A stretch of 64,000 nucleotides of DNA. It comes from Tigriopus japonicus (taxonomy: Eukaryota; Arthropoda; Copepoda; Harpacticoida; Harpacticidae). Numbering within the stretch: the first letter of the stretch is position 1; each line of letters begins with the position of its first letter. The stretch lies in the NCBI GenBank assembly GCA_010645155.1, contig JAAGOF010000243.1, forward strand, positions 687,942-751,941. The letters are read 5' to 3'. Below, one piece after another: positions 1 to 12,000 of the stretch. The notes below the pieces were generated by a model. The model was given only the letters and a program-made list of their open reading frames with translations, searched no databases and was not told the DNA's origin. The position numbers and the translations under genes were made by a program.

Positions 1-1311
1 GGCATCTTATTGTGATTTCAGTCAAGTCTTGGCTTGGCTCTGAAACCACTGAAACGAATATGGCCTTTGGCCTTTGGTTGATCTCGATTGCTTTTGCGAT
101 TTAATCCCCCATCCATCATTTTAAGTGCAGCTTTAACTGAATACATTTCCGTCTTTTCATCTCAAAGAAAAAGGTTCAAATTTCAAGTTCCTTGGAACAT
201 GGAAAGAAAGCAAAGTGACCTTGAAAAAGCAACACACACCTTAAAGATCATGGATCATCGCAAAAAATTCAAAAGCATAGTTTTTTGTTTTGATGTTATG
301 AACAAATTTTGACCTTCGCGACATGACCAATCCATTCAAGGTCAATGTGAATGGAACAGGATCATTCAGAAAAGTCTTTCAAAGGCGATCTTAGATTGGA
401 AGGAACTTATGCGTACCTTTTGTTTATCCGAGCTTTTAAGGCCTTGCCTCCACAAAGAGGATGATAAATGGATGTCTTTTCAGATGGCATGGCTTGGTCA
501 GTTATCAAGATCAAGGTCAAGCAAGTATCTTCAATTGACAAATGGATTTCTACGCTCCTCAATTAGGAGTCTAAAGAGATTTTTTGTTGCTGATACGGTT
601 CACTTTTGTAAGACTTTTCTGTGACTTTTAGCCAATCAGAGTTAAGAACCATTATGAAATGTTAGCTACAGAGTCTTTGAATGGGACCTCAGGTCAATGC
701 CGAAATTCAAAAGGTCCCATAACCTGTTTCATGGCGAGGAATCACGACAGTTTGAGGTTTTTGCTCAAAGTCTTTGAGCCCAATGGTTGTGTTGATGTCC
801 CTGAGAGCAATAAACACAATGTGCCAATTTCTTCTTTTTTTTTAAAGTAGGAATTCATAAAAGAAATTCTTTCATATTTTCGAGACTTGTAGAGTAGCTC
901 TCCTTCTGGATATCATTTATCTGTACAGAATTAGAGTCGTTTATTAGCACATAGGTCTACTTGTCGTATTGAAATTTCATCGCAAGATAATCAGTTATCC
1001 TAATAGGCCATCGGGGAACTTTGACAAAAGCCAACGGTATTAGATGTATTTTTCAGAGTAGTTGCAAGGAGGAAAGCCAAAAAATGAACCGTCGTCAGAT
1101 GGACAAATTTAATGCCGCATTAAATACATGGCTAATAATCAAAATATGACATGTCCTCAAGTTTAAAGGTTCTCAAATTGCTTCGAAAGTTTAAAGTTTT
1201 CACACATCCTAAATCAGAAGACTTATTCCAATATTGGTTCAAAAGTGGACACAAAAGGAAGGTTGAGTGCTTATTGTTTGAAAATGTTCCGCCGCAAATT
1301 TCGACACTTAC
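1..1311. other. No gene recognised; left-edge intron of the minus-strand gene
   Basis: I see no convincing exon, RNA gene or mobile element here. The stretch lies downstream, on the minus strand, of the splice donor at 1310-1311, so it is most simply read as the first coding intron of the gene starting at 1888. The short open frames on both strands lack splice-site support and resemblance to any family I know. Confidence 0.4.
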
Positions 1312-1888
1312 CGCCAATCACTCCGAAACTGATGCCGCTGTTATCATGGTAGGACCCATTTATAAGAGGCTCTTTTTCATGATTATTTCGATCACGTTCG
1401 GACACTCCCCGTCCAAAACCATTGCGGCTTTGGCTGCGAAGTATTTTTTCCACAGATTTAACCTTCTTCATCCTGATATTTCCTGATCTGTGGGCAAACC
1501 GAAGCTCAGTATCAACCACATCATGACTGGTTAATCTGGACCGTCCAACTCCGGTGTCATCCATATTCACAGGCACAACATGGGCTGATATTTGAGGTTG
1601 TTGACGTTGAGTCTGCTTCACCAAGGCCGAGTAACCTTGACGTTGATATTCTGATGAAGGATGGGATTCAGGCGGAGGGACATTATAGGCATGAGATGGC
1701 ATAGACATTGCCCTTGAATGAGGTGGAGGTGGGACAGAAGGTGGAGGTGGAAGAGGGGGATCTGATGGATTCTCAATAATATGTACTTGAGATCCGGGGC
1801 TCTGAAGGATTGGGGGTGGATACTCGTTGGTGGGCGTGACTGCTGTGGTGATTATTGTTGGAACAGAAGATCTTTTGTAAGGATCCAT
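1312..1888 (-). CDS. First coding exon of an unidentified proline-rich protein (partial gene)
   Basis: The ATG at 1888-1886 sits in a good initiation context (GCCGCCATCATGG on the minus strand) and opens 192 codons plus one base. The exon ends at a consensus donor, GTAAGT, whose GT is at 1311-1310; beyond it the frame soon stops. The visible N-terminal part is rich in proline (PPLPPPPSVPPPP near residues 43-55), serine and glutamine. A basic patch (RMKKVKSVEKI) follows, then EKEPLI, which fits the acidic dileucine sorting motif [DE]xxxL[LI] found in cytosolic tails of many membrane proteins. That makes an N-terminal cytosolic tail of a transporter or receptor plausible, but no catalytic or membrane domain is visible and I do not recognise the family. 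The remaining exons lie beyond the left edge. A possible acceptor (TTTTCAG) lies just upstream of the ATG, so a 5' UTR exon may exist. Confidence 0.55.
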
Positions 1889-1998
1889 GATGGCGGCAAA
1901 TCTGAAAATGAACGGAATGCTTTTGAGTATAACTCACCAAACCTTACAAGTGATTTTTGTGGCAGTCTGCCAAATAGAAATATCGGATGACATTTACA
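1889..1998. promoter_or_regulatory. Divergent (bidirectional) promoter interval
   Basis: Two start codons face away from each other across only about 110 bp: the minus-strand proline-rich gene at 1888 and the plus-strand ankyrin gene at 1999. The two transcripts must therefore start within or very near this interval, or overlap. I see no TATA box. Shared regulation is an inference from geometry only. Confidence 0.4.
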
Positions 1999-3761
1999 AT
2001 GTCCGAAAGTCTGTTTGATCTTGCTTGTGACAATAATAAAGCTGAAGTGGTCAATCGGATTAACGGTTGTTCAAACCGCGAAGAAATTGTTCGCCTTGTG
2101 AACCAAAGCCTTGATAAATTATGTGGTTGGACCCCTCTACATGGAGCAGCACAGGGTGGTCATACGGAAATGGTCCAGATCCTCCTTTCAAATGGGGCCA
2201 AGGTTGATGCTCGCACTGATACGGATTACACGCCATTACACCTGGGTAAGCTAAAGTTGGAAATATGTGGAGGCCGATGGAACCAATCCTTTAAGGTTTT
2301 TTAACAGAAAGTATCTCAAATTGTTCCTATACAGCTGCCTCTGAAGGACATGAGGAAACGGTCGATATTCTTTTGAGAAATGGAGCCGATCCCAATATTT
2401 CCACAACAGCAAGCTTAAATGGGACCGCATTGCATTATGCTGCTGGAAAAGGACACAAAGCTGTCGTGAGGTAATTTCAAAAAGTTTGAATCAATAAATT
2501 TACGTCTTATTTGTTTATGTGTACATCTTTATTCTTATTACATGCATGGTTGTTTTTGCAAAGACGTTTGCATTCAAGTTGGCAACACTTTTGTCATAAC
2601 TATGTTTTTATTTTCACAAAACTTGAACTTTTATTTGGTCAAGAAAGGGGTTTGAGTTCAGTTTATCTTTGGCTCAGCCTTAATTTTTTGGGGGGGACCA
2701 AGGCTTTAGGTTTAACTAGTCCATTATTAAATTGAAGAAGGACTCAATTATTGAGGTCAAGGCAAAAAAGTACTCACTCCAATCACGAATATTTGAATGC
2801 ATAGCTATGGATGAATTCGATTGATGGGTTCCTAAATTGAACAAAATTTTAAGTGTTGTTCTAAAACGACCTCTTTCGATAAGCACTCAATGAGTTTTAT
2901 CTTCCCAAAATTTTTGTCATTCAAAACCTTACGGAGCACTAAAAAGCTGTCGTTCATTGCATAGAACTCTTCTCTAACCCACAATGTTAATGCACATTAT
3001 TTTTGCTACTCGCCAAAATTATTCAGTTAGAAATATTACAATATGCGAACTTTTTAGTTGCCAAATCTTTCTTTGAAGCGTTCCCCTGTTTCTTGTCTGC
3101 AGTTTCACTGTCCCTCAACGACATCACGCATTAGTACACGTCAATTTTTGACATTTTCTATATTGACAAACCTCACGTCAAAATGATTGGGCCCAAAAAT
3201 GTTACCTTGTCAATCGTCGCCAATCAATTCGACAGCCACTTATTACTCTCCCAAAGCTATCCCAACTAATGACAAATTTTTATTCATTTCACACCCTGTC
3301 TTCAAGTTGATCACCTCAAGCCAGAACATGCCTCTTGATTTTCAAATGCCTCTTCCTCTTGTTTCTAGCAAGCTCATTTCCCACCCAGGATGTAATATCA
3401 ACCAACTGAGTGACGATTACTGCACCCCGCTGTATTACGCTGTTCTGGGGAACCACGCCAATATCGTAGCGGAACTGATCCAAGCCAAGGCCACTGTCAA
3501 CGACCCAGATTGCGAAGGCACCACACCTCTCCATGGGGCGGCTCAATTTGGCCTTCTGTGAGGGTTACAGTTCTCATCGACTATTGTTAAAAACAAGCAT
3601 GTCATATTGATCTTTGTTCTGTCCTCAGACCGATTGTGAAGATGCTGATCGAGGCTGGGGCCGACAAAGCGGCCAAGGATAGCTTTAATCGAACCCCTGC
3701 GGATTTGGCGAAGGAGATGGCGCAAAAACGGACCTTGGAATATTTTCGAAGCCTACATTAG
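1999..3761 (+). CDS. Ankyrin-repeat protein, gankyrin/PSMD10-like in size and layout (4 exons)
   Basis: The exons are 1999-2245, 2335-2470, 3369-3557 and 3629-3761, joined in frame at GT-AG borders, and give 234 residues; human gankyrin has 226. The protein is nearly all ankyrin repeats: a degenerate N-terminal cap, then repeats opening WTPLHGAAQGGH, TPLHLAASEGH, TALHYAAGKGH, TPLYYAVLGNH and TPLHGAAQFGL, and a C-terminal repeat opening TPADLAKEM. Such proteins are binding scaffolds; gankyrin itself is a chaperone for the 26S proteasome base subunit PSMC4. Orthology is tentative, because short ankyrin proteins resemble one another and no gankyrin-specific residue was confirmed. An in-frame ATG at 1987 is possible, but the one at 1999 has an A at -3. 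Intron 2 (2471-3368) is the longest and shows nothing notable. The acceptor at 3367-3368 was chosen because the cleaner-looking AG at 3387-3388 would put a stop in frame. Confidence 0.85.
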
Positions 3762-3786
3762 TTTCCGTTCGAGCCCTTGAAAGGGA

Positions 3787-3792
3787 AATAAA
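3787..3792 (+). terminator. Poly(A) signal AATAAA of the ankyrin gene
   Basis: A canonical AATAAA lies 26 bases after the stop codon at 3761, a normal spacing for a short 3' UTR. Confidence 0.6.
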
Positions 3793-3799
3793 AATGTCT

Positions 3800-6012
3800 A
3801 TTTTCCATAAATGAGGGTTCATTTTGTCATGGGCCAGAGTCAACGTGTCAACTGGGCGGCTCATTAATCTCGAAGGCTATTCAGAAATCATTTGCAAGGG
3901 AAATGTTTTATGTTGACTCATGTCTAGAGTGAAAGACTGCGAAAGCCCCCGATTTTCGGCTCCAAAATGAACTTTCTGCCGATTTGAAGGTATATTGACA
4001 CCAATTCAATGACGCGGAAAAGCAACAAATTTTGAAGAGCACAAACAACAAAGACTTTGCTCTCGATTGTGATCACCCATGTAAAAAATGCAGTACATTT
4101 AACGGTCGGTCCAAAGCTGGATCTCAAAGCTTAGCACAGGATTTTGAAATTGATAGCTGAAATTCTCTTCGGTGATCGGGTCAATGAACAATCTGATATT
4201 GAATCAAGAACAGCTTCAAACATGGACAAGAAGGGTTGTGATATATTAGTGTCTGTTTTAGGCCTGAACACATTCTATTAATGACTTATCACATGTGAAA
4301 ATTATGAAGTCTTTAGCCACTAACAAAAAGCTTTGGATGCGTGATTACAAGTGCTCAAAATTTGTCTCTTCAGCTCTGTTCAACGTCAAAAATTTGATTT
4401 GTTGTTAGCAATTTGGAATGGCTTATATATGGATGGAATTTCCATACACCGATTTGCTTTAAAATGATCCTTATCGACTTTTATTTGGACGGAAATTGAG
4501 TAAAATGTCGTAGCCTCCTTGTTCATAGTATCGAGACGTTCTTGACCCGACTTATCAGTTTAATTTCGGGGCACGTGGTCTTCGATATTGGCTGGCAATG
4601 AAACAATCAAACGGCAAGCCAATTGTAAAACAAATATTTGATGTTATTATAGGGACAGTCAAACATGAAAGCATTTTCAGAATAAACACTTTAAAAGTAG
4701 CTGAGAAATGGTGCCTGTCAAAACTGAGCAAGGAATGATAAAAGGAAATTGAAAATTCAACAGGCAGGGAATCAAGGGGTCTGACCCATTTCGGTCACGA
4801 ATATTTCAACACCCCAGAAATCAGTGTTTATAGATTGCAAAGGCCAATCTCATTATCCATTATCCCTCTAATTCTCCATCTGTGACTCGCCTTCGATGTC
4901 CGATGAAAAATTCTCATGGAACTCTCTCACTTTGACCTGAAGAAAAGCATTCGCCCAGACTCATCTTTCCTCAGACACAAGTCAAAGTGAAAGCTAATCT
5001 TCCAAGCACGACGTCTCTCTGTCCCGTTTTGGGTACAGGCCCATATATCAGGTCCCTGGAACTTGGCACACATTCCTCGATACCACTTGAAACCAACTCG
5101 GAACTATAATTGGCTTTACAACAAGTTTGTCTGAAGCAGAATGGATTTTGGGTATATGCCAAGGATAAACGTACAAATGTGCGCTTGAAGTGTGAGCATC
5201 TATGCGAAGATGTGCTGTTCCAACAAATTTATGTTCCGGGCGAAATTCTTTCGCCACTCACGAGACAAGTAGTCCGAACAACAAGGTGCAAACTTTCCAG
5301 CTCTCTTTCTTGTTCCTATAACCTTGTGTAGAGATTGGACCTACTACCTTTTACCTGACGCTGAAAGGTAAGACGACCCTGAACAGGGTTATATTTTGAA
5401 TTTAGTTCCACCTACTAAGACGTTTGACCCCCTCTGGCCTGGTCCGTTTTATCTACTGGTTCCCGGGAAAATAACCATTAGTTTGTGCCTTCTTTTGAAG
5501 GCTTTGACTCAAGGTCTTTGGTTTGAGAAATGGATATTGCTTGGTGGGAAGGTTAGGAGCTAAAAGTGTAAAAAGAGGCCTGATTGCTTTTTGTCAAAAC
5601 CCCAAGCAATCGGTTAAGCCAACCTATACGGTGTGTATGGTATATTTTACTCATAGGTAGCCTTGAGGTAACAAACGACGATGAGGAATTCCCTTTTTGC
5701 AAATGAGGAAAAATTCCTTGAACTTAGCCCTATTAATTGGGGACAATGAGGACTTGTGTCATTTTTGTTCCTCACCCAACTTTTTAAATCCCTTTAAGAG
5801 TTTGAGAAGGACAAAAATTCACCTGCTCTACACAACTTGAATTTAACATACCCAAAAAACCTTCTTAATTACCATACATCAAATACTCGTACGTGTAGGG
5901 ATTTGTCGATTACCAAATAAAAATTGTCCATAACTTTCCACGTATTTTAACAACATTCCAGAGAAAAAACCAGTTCCAAAACATTTTTGTAAACTTCTCT
6001 TTGACGTTTCAG
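3800..6012. other. Intergenic spacer; possible 5' UTR or intron of the SMYD gene
   Basis: I see no gene here. The only structure of note is a pyrimidine-rich tract ending in TTTCAG at 6012, which could be the acceptor joining an upstream untranslated exon to the first coding exon of the SMYD-like gene. No matching donor was identified with confidence. Confidence 0.4.
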
Positions 6013-6081
6013 GCGTTGCAATTGGTTCGATCGTTCCCTAGTGAACCGGGCATCCCTACTATCTGTCCCAATCTATGCGAA

Positions 6082-9000
6082 ATGGCCCCATCAGAGGCAG
6101 ACCGAGAGGAAGTAAGCCAAACAGGAAGAGGGACAGGATCAAGAGGGACGTTTTCGCCCGGAGATGTGATCCTTATTTCACAACCTTTCGTCGGTGTCCT
6201 TGACAGAAAATGGAAGTTCCAGGTTTGTCTTGGCCTTTTTCGATATCCCTGCTCTTGTGGTAAGGCCATTTCCTCGGGTATATCTAGAGCTAACCTCGTC
6301 AATTCATGACCACTTCGATATTAAGACTGAATGCCATGTCATAGATTCCAAGGCAATTGTCATATCACTTGATATAGGATTGAGCCGATTTCCGGTCGGT
6401 GTTCCATTCTTTGCCCTCTTCAGGTTCTTGAGGTTTCAATTCAATTTATTGAATTTTGAATGGAACATCCCGTGTTCCATTGCCTGTATGGATGAGGTTC
6501 CACTTCCATTTGAGAAAGGAAAGACGCTTCCAACGCTCTTCTCTCTCTCTGCGTTCCAAAAAAGAGCTTAGGCATACGAAAGAGCCTTATTGAAGCATTG
6601 GAATATAATCCCCGAAAACGATGATTTTGTACCAGATGGTTGTTGAAAATGGTTTTCCAAACTGTGTCTTCATTTTAAATCGATAAAAACTGTAGTTTTT
6701 CCTGTACAGTACGCTGAAAAGCAAAGGTTTCGTCAACAATTTTCGAGACGCATGTCCTTCGTTTCACGTCAATGCATTTCGTCACGAGTGAACTTTGAGA
6801 TATCGACATTACAGAATGGAAACCTGAAAAGAAACCCGAACCCGTATAGCAAAGTACAAATCTCCAAAAAAAGATTCCTAAGAACTCTTTCCTCAGCTAT
6901 GAAGTAGACTAAAGAGCTTCTAGTTGAAAGCGACGAGAGCAATGAAGGATCTCTAATTAGGTCGTAAGGATTTGGCAACGAGATCCCACTAAATTGTCTG
7001 CCCTCCCTCTCAGTTTCCTAATTTATGATTGCCCATTTTATCGCGTCTTCTTCTTGTTCTTGGTTCAAGCGCTGTGATTTCTGTTTCGACCCGTTTCCAT
7101 CTCGCTCGGACCCACTTTTGCCCCGACCATTAACCTGTCCACAATGTTCGGCGTGTCTCTACTGCAACAGCAAATGTCGAGATCGGGCTTTGCCAAACCA
7201 CATTCAAGAGTGCAAATATCTGAGACAAAAGGAAAGAAAGGACCCTAGGAGAAGGAATGGAAGGGAGCAGAAACAAAGACCCTTGGTTAATCTATAGTAG
7301 TACTTTTCAAAAGAGCGCGTAGTTCTTGGAGCTCTAGTTGGGTTCTTGAGTTTAGCGTGGAGTTCTCATGATTCAACATTTCATGGTCTTTTGTGGGTGC
7401 GGCTTTTTTTACCACCGCTAAAAGGAATGCGATTCCCTGTAAACAAATAAACATGATTTTAAATGTCGTGTCAGGTTTTTAACATGATTTATAGAAAATT
7501 TGATATACCAATGAGTAACTGTTGGCCTTTTTTGGAAATATTTTCTGCCATTTTTAGCGCTAGGAAAGGATTTTGAAAAATGATTGAGTAAAAAATATTT
7601 TTAAATTTTTTAAAACATAAGTGTGCTATTTTTGCGTGCGACAAGGCTCTTTTTGACAAAATTTGTGTTTTTGAAAACAAGCTCTGCATTCTATTTCAAT
7701 TATGGTCTCTTTTAATGAGAGACCTAGTGATGTATTGTTGAGTAGATAAGTGAGCAAAAAAGTCCTTCTTTTGGGTAGAATTAGTTAAGAATGACTCAAC
7801 GAAGGATATACATTATAGAATACAAGTTACGTCTTAATTGTTGCAATGAAAACTCAACGGAACATTTACTTCTTTGAAATAACTTCTCATTTTAGTACAA
7901 TGACAGGCCTTAAGCTGTATTCCTGTACTTCGTCCACAGACATTAAGATGTCCTTGAACTAGAGCACTAGAATAAAAAAGAACACTCCTAAATTGCACCA
8001 TCTAGGTTTTTCAAACGATTCGCCGATTCCATGAGATCCGTGGATTTGCAAAGATCAACAATCATTCTTCAGTTTTTGACAGCCAAAGTGCCTCAAATGA
8101 TTTTGGAGGGACTCCAAATTGAACTAAAATTGTTTTAAGTGAATCACGGCATGGATCATAATCAAAATACCTTCACGATCTTGGAAGTTTTCCTGACAAT
8201 CTTAAAGGGAATAATTATTTTTTTACACAACTATTTTAAACGTTTTTACCTATTGACCTGTCTTTTTTTTCGGTGGCCATCTCTTTCCCCCAACAGTGAT
8301 CTCCCCCTGTAGGTTTGCACCAGGTGGTCTCCGCCAAGGTAAACTCCCCCAGTACTTATCTCCACCAAGGTTAACTCCACCAACAATCAACTGGGCCAAC
8401 ATTGAACTCCGCCACGGTAAACTCCACCAGGGTTAACTCCCCCAACAATCATCTCCGCCAACAGTGATTTCCGCCACGGTAAACTCCACCACGGTAAACT
8501 CCACCATGGTAAACTCCGCCACGGCAAACTCCGCCACGGTAAATTCCGCCATGGTAAACTCTGCCACTCACCTGATAATGATTTCCACCAAAAGAAATTG
8601 CGCCATTGTATCAGCCGCGACAAAATAAACTCCACCCTTTTCAAACTTACTTTTGTTAGAAAGATCAATTCTCATCCTTACACTAAGACCATTAAAAAGC
8701 AACTAAATGTTTACCAAATCCATTCACGACCTACCCAGGGACTTTGGGTGAGTGTTGTGTCAAGTTCCTTGATTCATCAGCGCTATAATGGCACAATAAC
8801 CCAGAAGTTTCTCATGTTTTCTGAGGCAGGGTTTCTTGGGATGGACTTTGCCTTGGCGGAAATCCATTTTTGGGGAGTTTACTAAGAGGGAATTTTCCGT
8901 GGCGGAGTTTACCGTGGCGGAGTTTACCGTGGCGGAGTTTACTGTGGCGGAGTTTACTGTGGCGGAGTTTACCATGGTGGAGTTTACCGTGGCGGAAATC

Positions 9001-12000
9001 ATTGTTGGCGGAGATGATTTTTGGGGGAGTTAACCCTGGTGGAGTTTACCGTGGCGAAGTTCAATGTTGGCGGAGTTGATTGTTGGTGGAGTTAACTTTG
9101 GTGGAGATAAGTGCTGGGGGAGTTTACCTTGGCGGAGATCACCAGGTGCAAACCTACAGGGGGAGATTAGTGTTGGGGGAGTTGTATGGGAACCTTTTTT
9201 TTCATCGTTATATGATTATACATTTATCTAGTGATGGACCGAAAGCGCTTTCGGCCGAAATTTCGGTTTCGGTTATGCCTACCGAAACCGAAAGCAGACA
9301 AGCACTATGTAAAATGGAGTTTGACAACAAAATCAAAAAAAATTGGTCCTCTGAAAAACCTCTGAAATTTAAGTTTTCCGATTTCTCAAAATTTGCGACA
9401 ACCCAACATCGAACACATGAGCATTCTAATTTTTAAGGCAGATTTTGCATTTGAACAATTTTGTAATCAGCTGCTTTCGGTTTCGGTTAAGCCCTCTTTC
9501 GGCCGAAACTATCGGTTTCGGTTATAAGCCCTTTCGGTCCATCACTACATTTATCCTTTTTTATACGCTTTGACATGACCAAGAGACGCAAAAAAACATT
9601 ATTATACTCTATTTCTTTTTGAGTGGGGGGCGGCAAGTGATTACTGTACGTATCCCCATTTCATACCAACATTTTAGGGCTGAACTAGTAACACTTTATA
9701 GTTTGTCCAGAACTGTGGTATGATTTCTGCAAGTCCATCATTGATCTCATGGAATCGGCGGGTCATTTGCCACAAGATTTGCCACGAGAGCACTAGGTGG
9801 AAGGAACACACTAAAGTTCCCTTAGAGTGCACCAAGTTTGGCCAACAAGATTAGGGTGAGTGGATACTGACTACCAATAATTGGCAACTCATATTGTGTA
9901 AGGATAATAATTCCCTCTGATCCCCGAGGCAATATATCTAGAGTGTTCATTCACATTGCGCAAATATCATGGAACAAATTAGGATGCAAGAGCCTTCAGC
10001 AAAACCCTTCCTCACCATTCAATGACTAGAAAAAGTGCCAGATGTAGCAGATTTTTGACCAACTTACCCCCTTAACATGGTTCTTCACTTAGCATAGACC
10101 ATTTGATCAATAGTCTTTCATGAACTTTAAGAACTTGTGATTGAAAGGGGGACACAATGGACAGAGAAGTTCATGGTTTATCTACCATCATCAAAACTTT
10201 TTGTACTCCAAACGCCGAGAGTTCTAGTTGAGTTACAAAATTAGTAGCTCTGACGCACTTTTTGGAGAGATTGATGAAGAGAACAGGGGAAAGCAAAGCT
10301 AGTTTGAAGGCTTCTTTTCGCTCGTCCGTTCTCTTCACGTCCTTTTTTGTTCCAGTCCTTTGTTCCTCCATTCCTCTCTTCTTTTTGCGTTGTATTGATG
10401 GTCTCGGATCGTTTTTTGCCACTTGCCACATCAGATTGAGTAACAAATCGCGAAAAAGAAGACGAGAAAAGAGACTTTGACTCTTAGAAAACAAACCATG
10501 GTCCAAGTGAAATCCTGACCCTAGGGTCCTTTCTTGGGGGTTTAGGGCAAATCGATCATCTCAGATACAGGGAGGTTCATGATGAAGCTCATCCTTAAGT
10601 TGCACACGTGGACCCCAAATGTCTTGACTGACTCCAACAATAACGTGGCTAAGAGTTCCATCTCAGCTCAGCGGGATTTTGATCAATTGCTTGACCACTA
10701 CGACGAAATTCGAAAGGACAAAGAACGCATGGAACTGATTCATAAGATCTATCAAGAGCTCTTGAAATACGAACTCAAGGAGCTTCCAACAGATTTTGAT
10801 GAGTTTGGACGTGTTTGTGGCAAGGTAAGAGAAAAACTATTATTGTGATTTTCATAAAAGAATTTTATCCAGGAATGAGCAGGTCGCATGTTAACTGAAC
10901 TAATGCAAATGCATCGAGTTGGCCGAAATCAAGTCAATTTAACGGTCGAGAAATATGCACTCATAATAACTTCACACCGATTAATCCACTCAGATAAAGG
11001 TTGTTAAGTTTGTTTGCAAGGCAGGTGCTATTTTTCTTCAATGCAGCTAATGGGTCATTTGTTAATGCATGTAAGATTTATTTTAGAGTGCACCAAAATT
11101 GATTAAGATCAACATTTGTCAAGTATTTACTAGTATCATCAGCTACTGTGATTGAAACGCAATAACAGATGCAAGTAATTACGTACTCTTCGCCTTTTAA
11201 TCTAACTTAATTTTACTATATTCTGAAATAATTCTTATATGCACTAATATGCGGCCTAATGACCTGAAAGTATACTTGAGCATCGTTGATCTGACTCGAT
11301 TTTTGCAGACTTTAGCTATTTGAATTAATGCAAGTACATGGTGCCTTATTTAGACCCACTTTTTCATGATGCAATTAAATCAAATTGTCTCTATGCAGCT
11401 GACAACCTGAGAGGACGTACGTACAAACGAGAATGGTTAATCAGACTTGATTGTAGTATACAGGTACTCATGTGATACCGCGGACTCTACGAATGCCCGG
11501 ATGATAATCCTGCGCAGACAAATGTATTTAAGCACAAGTAAAACGGCAGCGTCACGACAGTTGTGTCTCCTCAACTTGTAAATTGCAAAACGTTTCGTCT
11601 AAACCGGTTTTCATAGAAGTCGCAAGCGTGAGCACAGACATCAACTGCAAGCTCTTTGAATCAGTGTACAACGTGCCACGAAAGTTGTGTTGCAAGCATT
11701 TTTTGAACCTAAATAGTTCGGCATTGCGTGGACAGTTTGGCACGATCAAACTTCTACTGTGCCCCCAATAGTTTCTAAAATATTTTGGATTAGTATAGGA
11801 TGTAATCAAAAAAAGACAAAAAAGTGAGAAATTATTATTAGAACAGCCAATGTCACTTTGATGTTCGGGCGTTTTCCTCATGCAGGGCTCTACCTCGCTT
11901 TTAACCATTGTAAAAGCAACGAAGAACACCGCCAACCAAAAATAACTGAATAATTAGTTTTAACCATAATTCAAGAGCTCTACCGTTCATAATTGCGTAC

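Noticed and set aside
3387..3561. Acceptor CCCAG at 3388 for ankyrin exon 3
   Set aside because: It would bring a stop codon into frame at once; the TTTCTAG acceptor at 3368 keeps the ankyrin repeat open.
8836..9079. Pentapeptide-repeat protein gene (AEFTV or WRSLP repeats)
   Set aside because: The repeats are open in several frames on both strands and are mirrored at 8285-8600, as expected for a foldback element with a 15-bp unit. No good ATG or flanking coding sequence exists.
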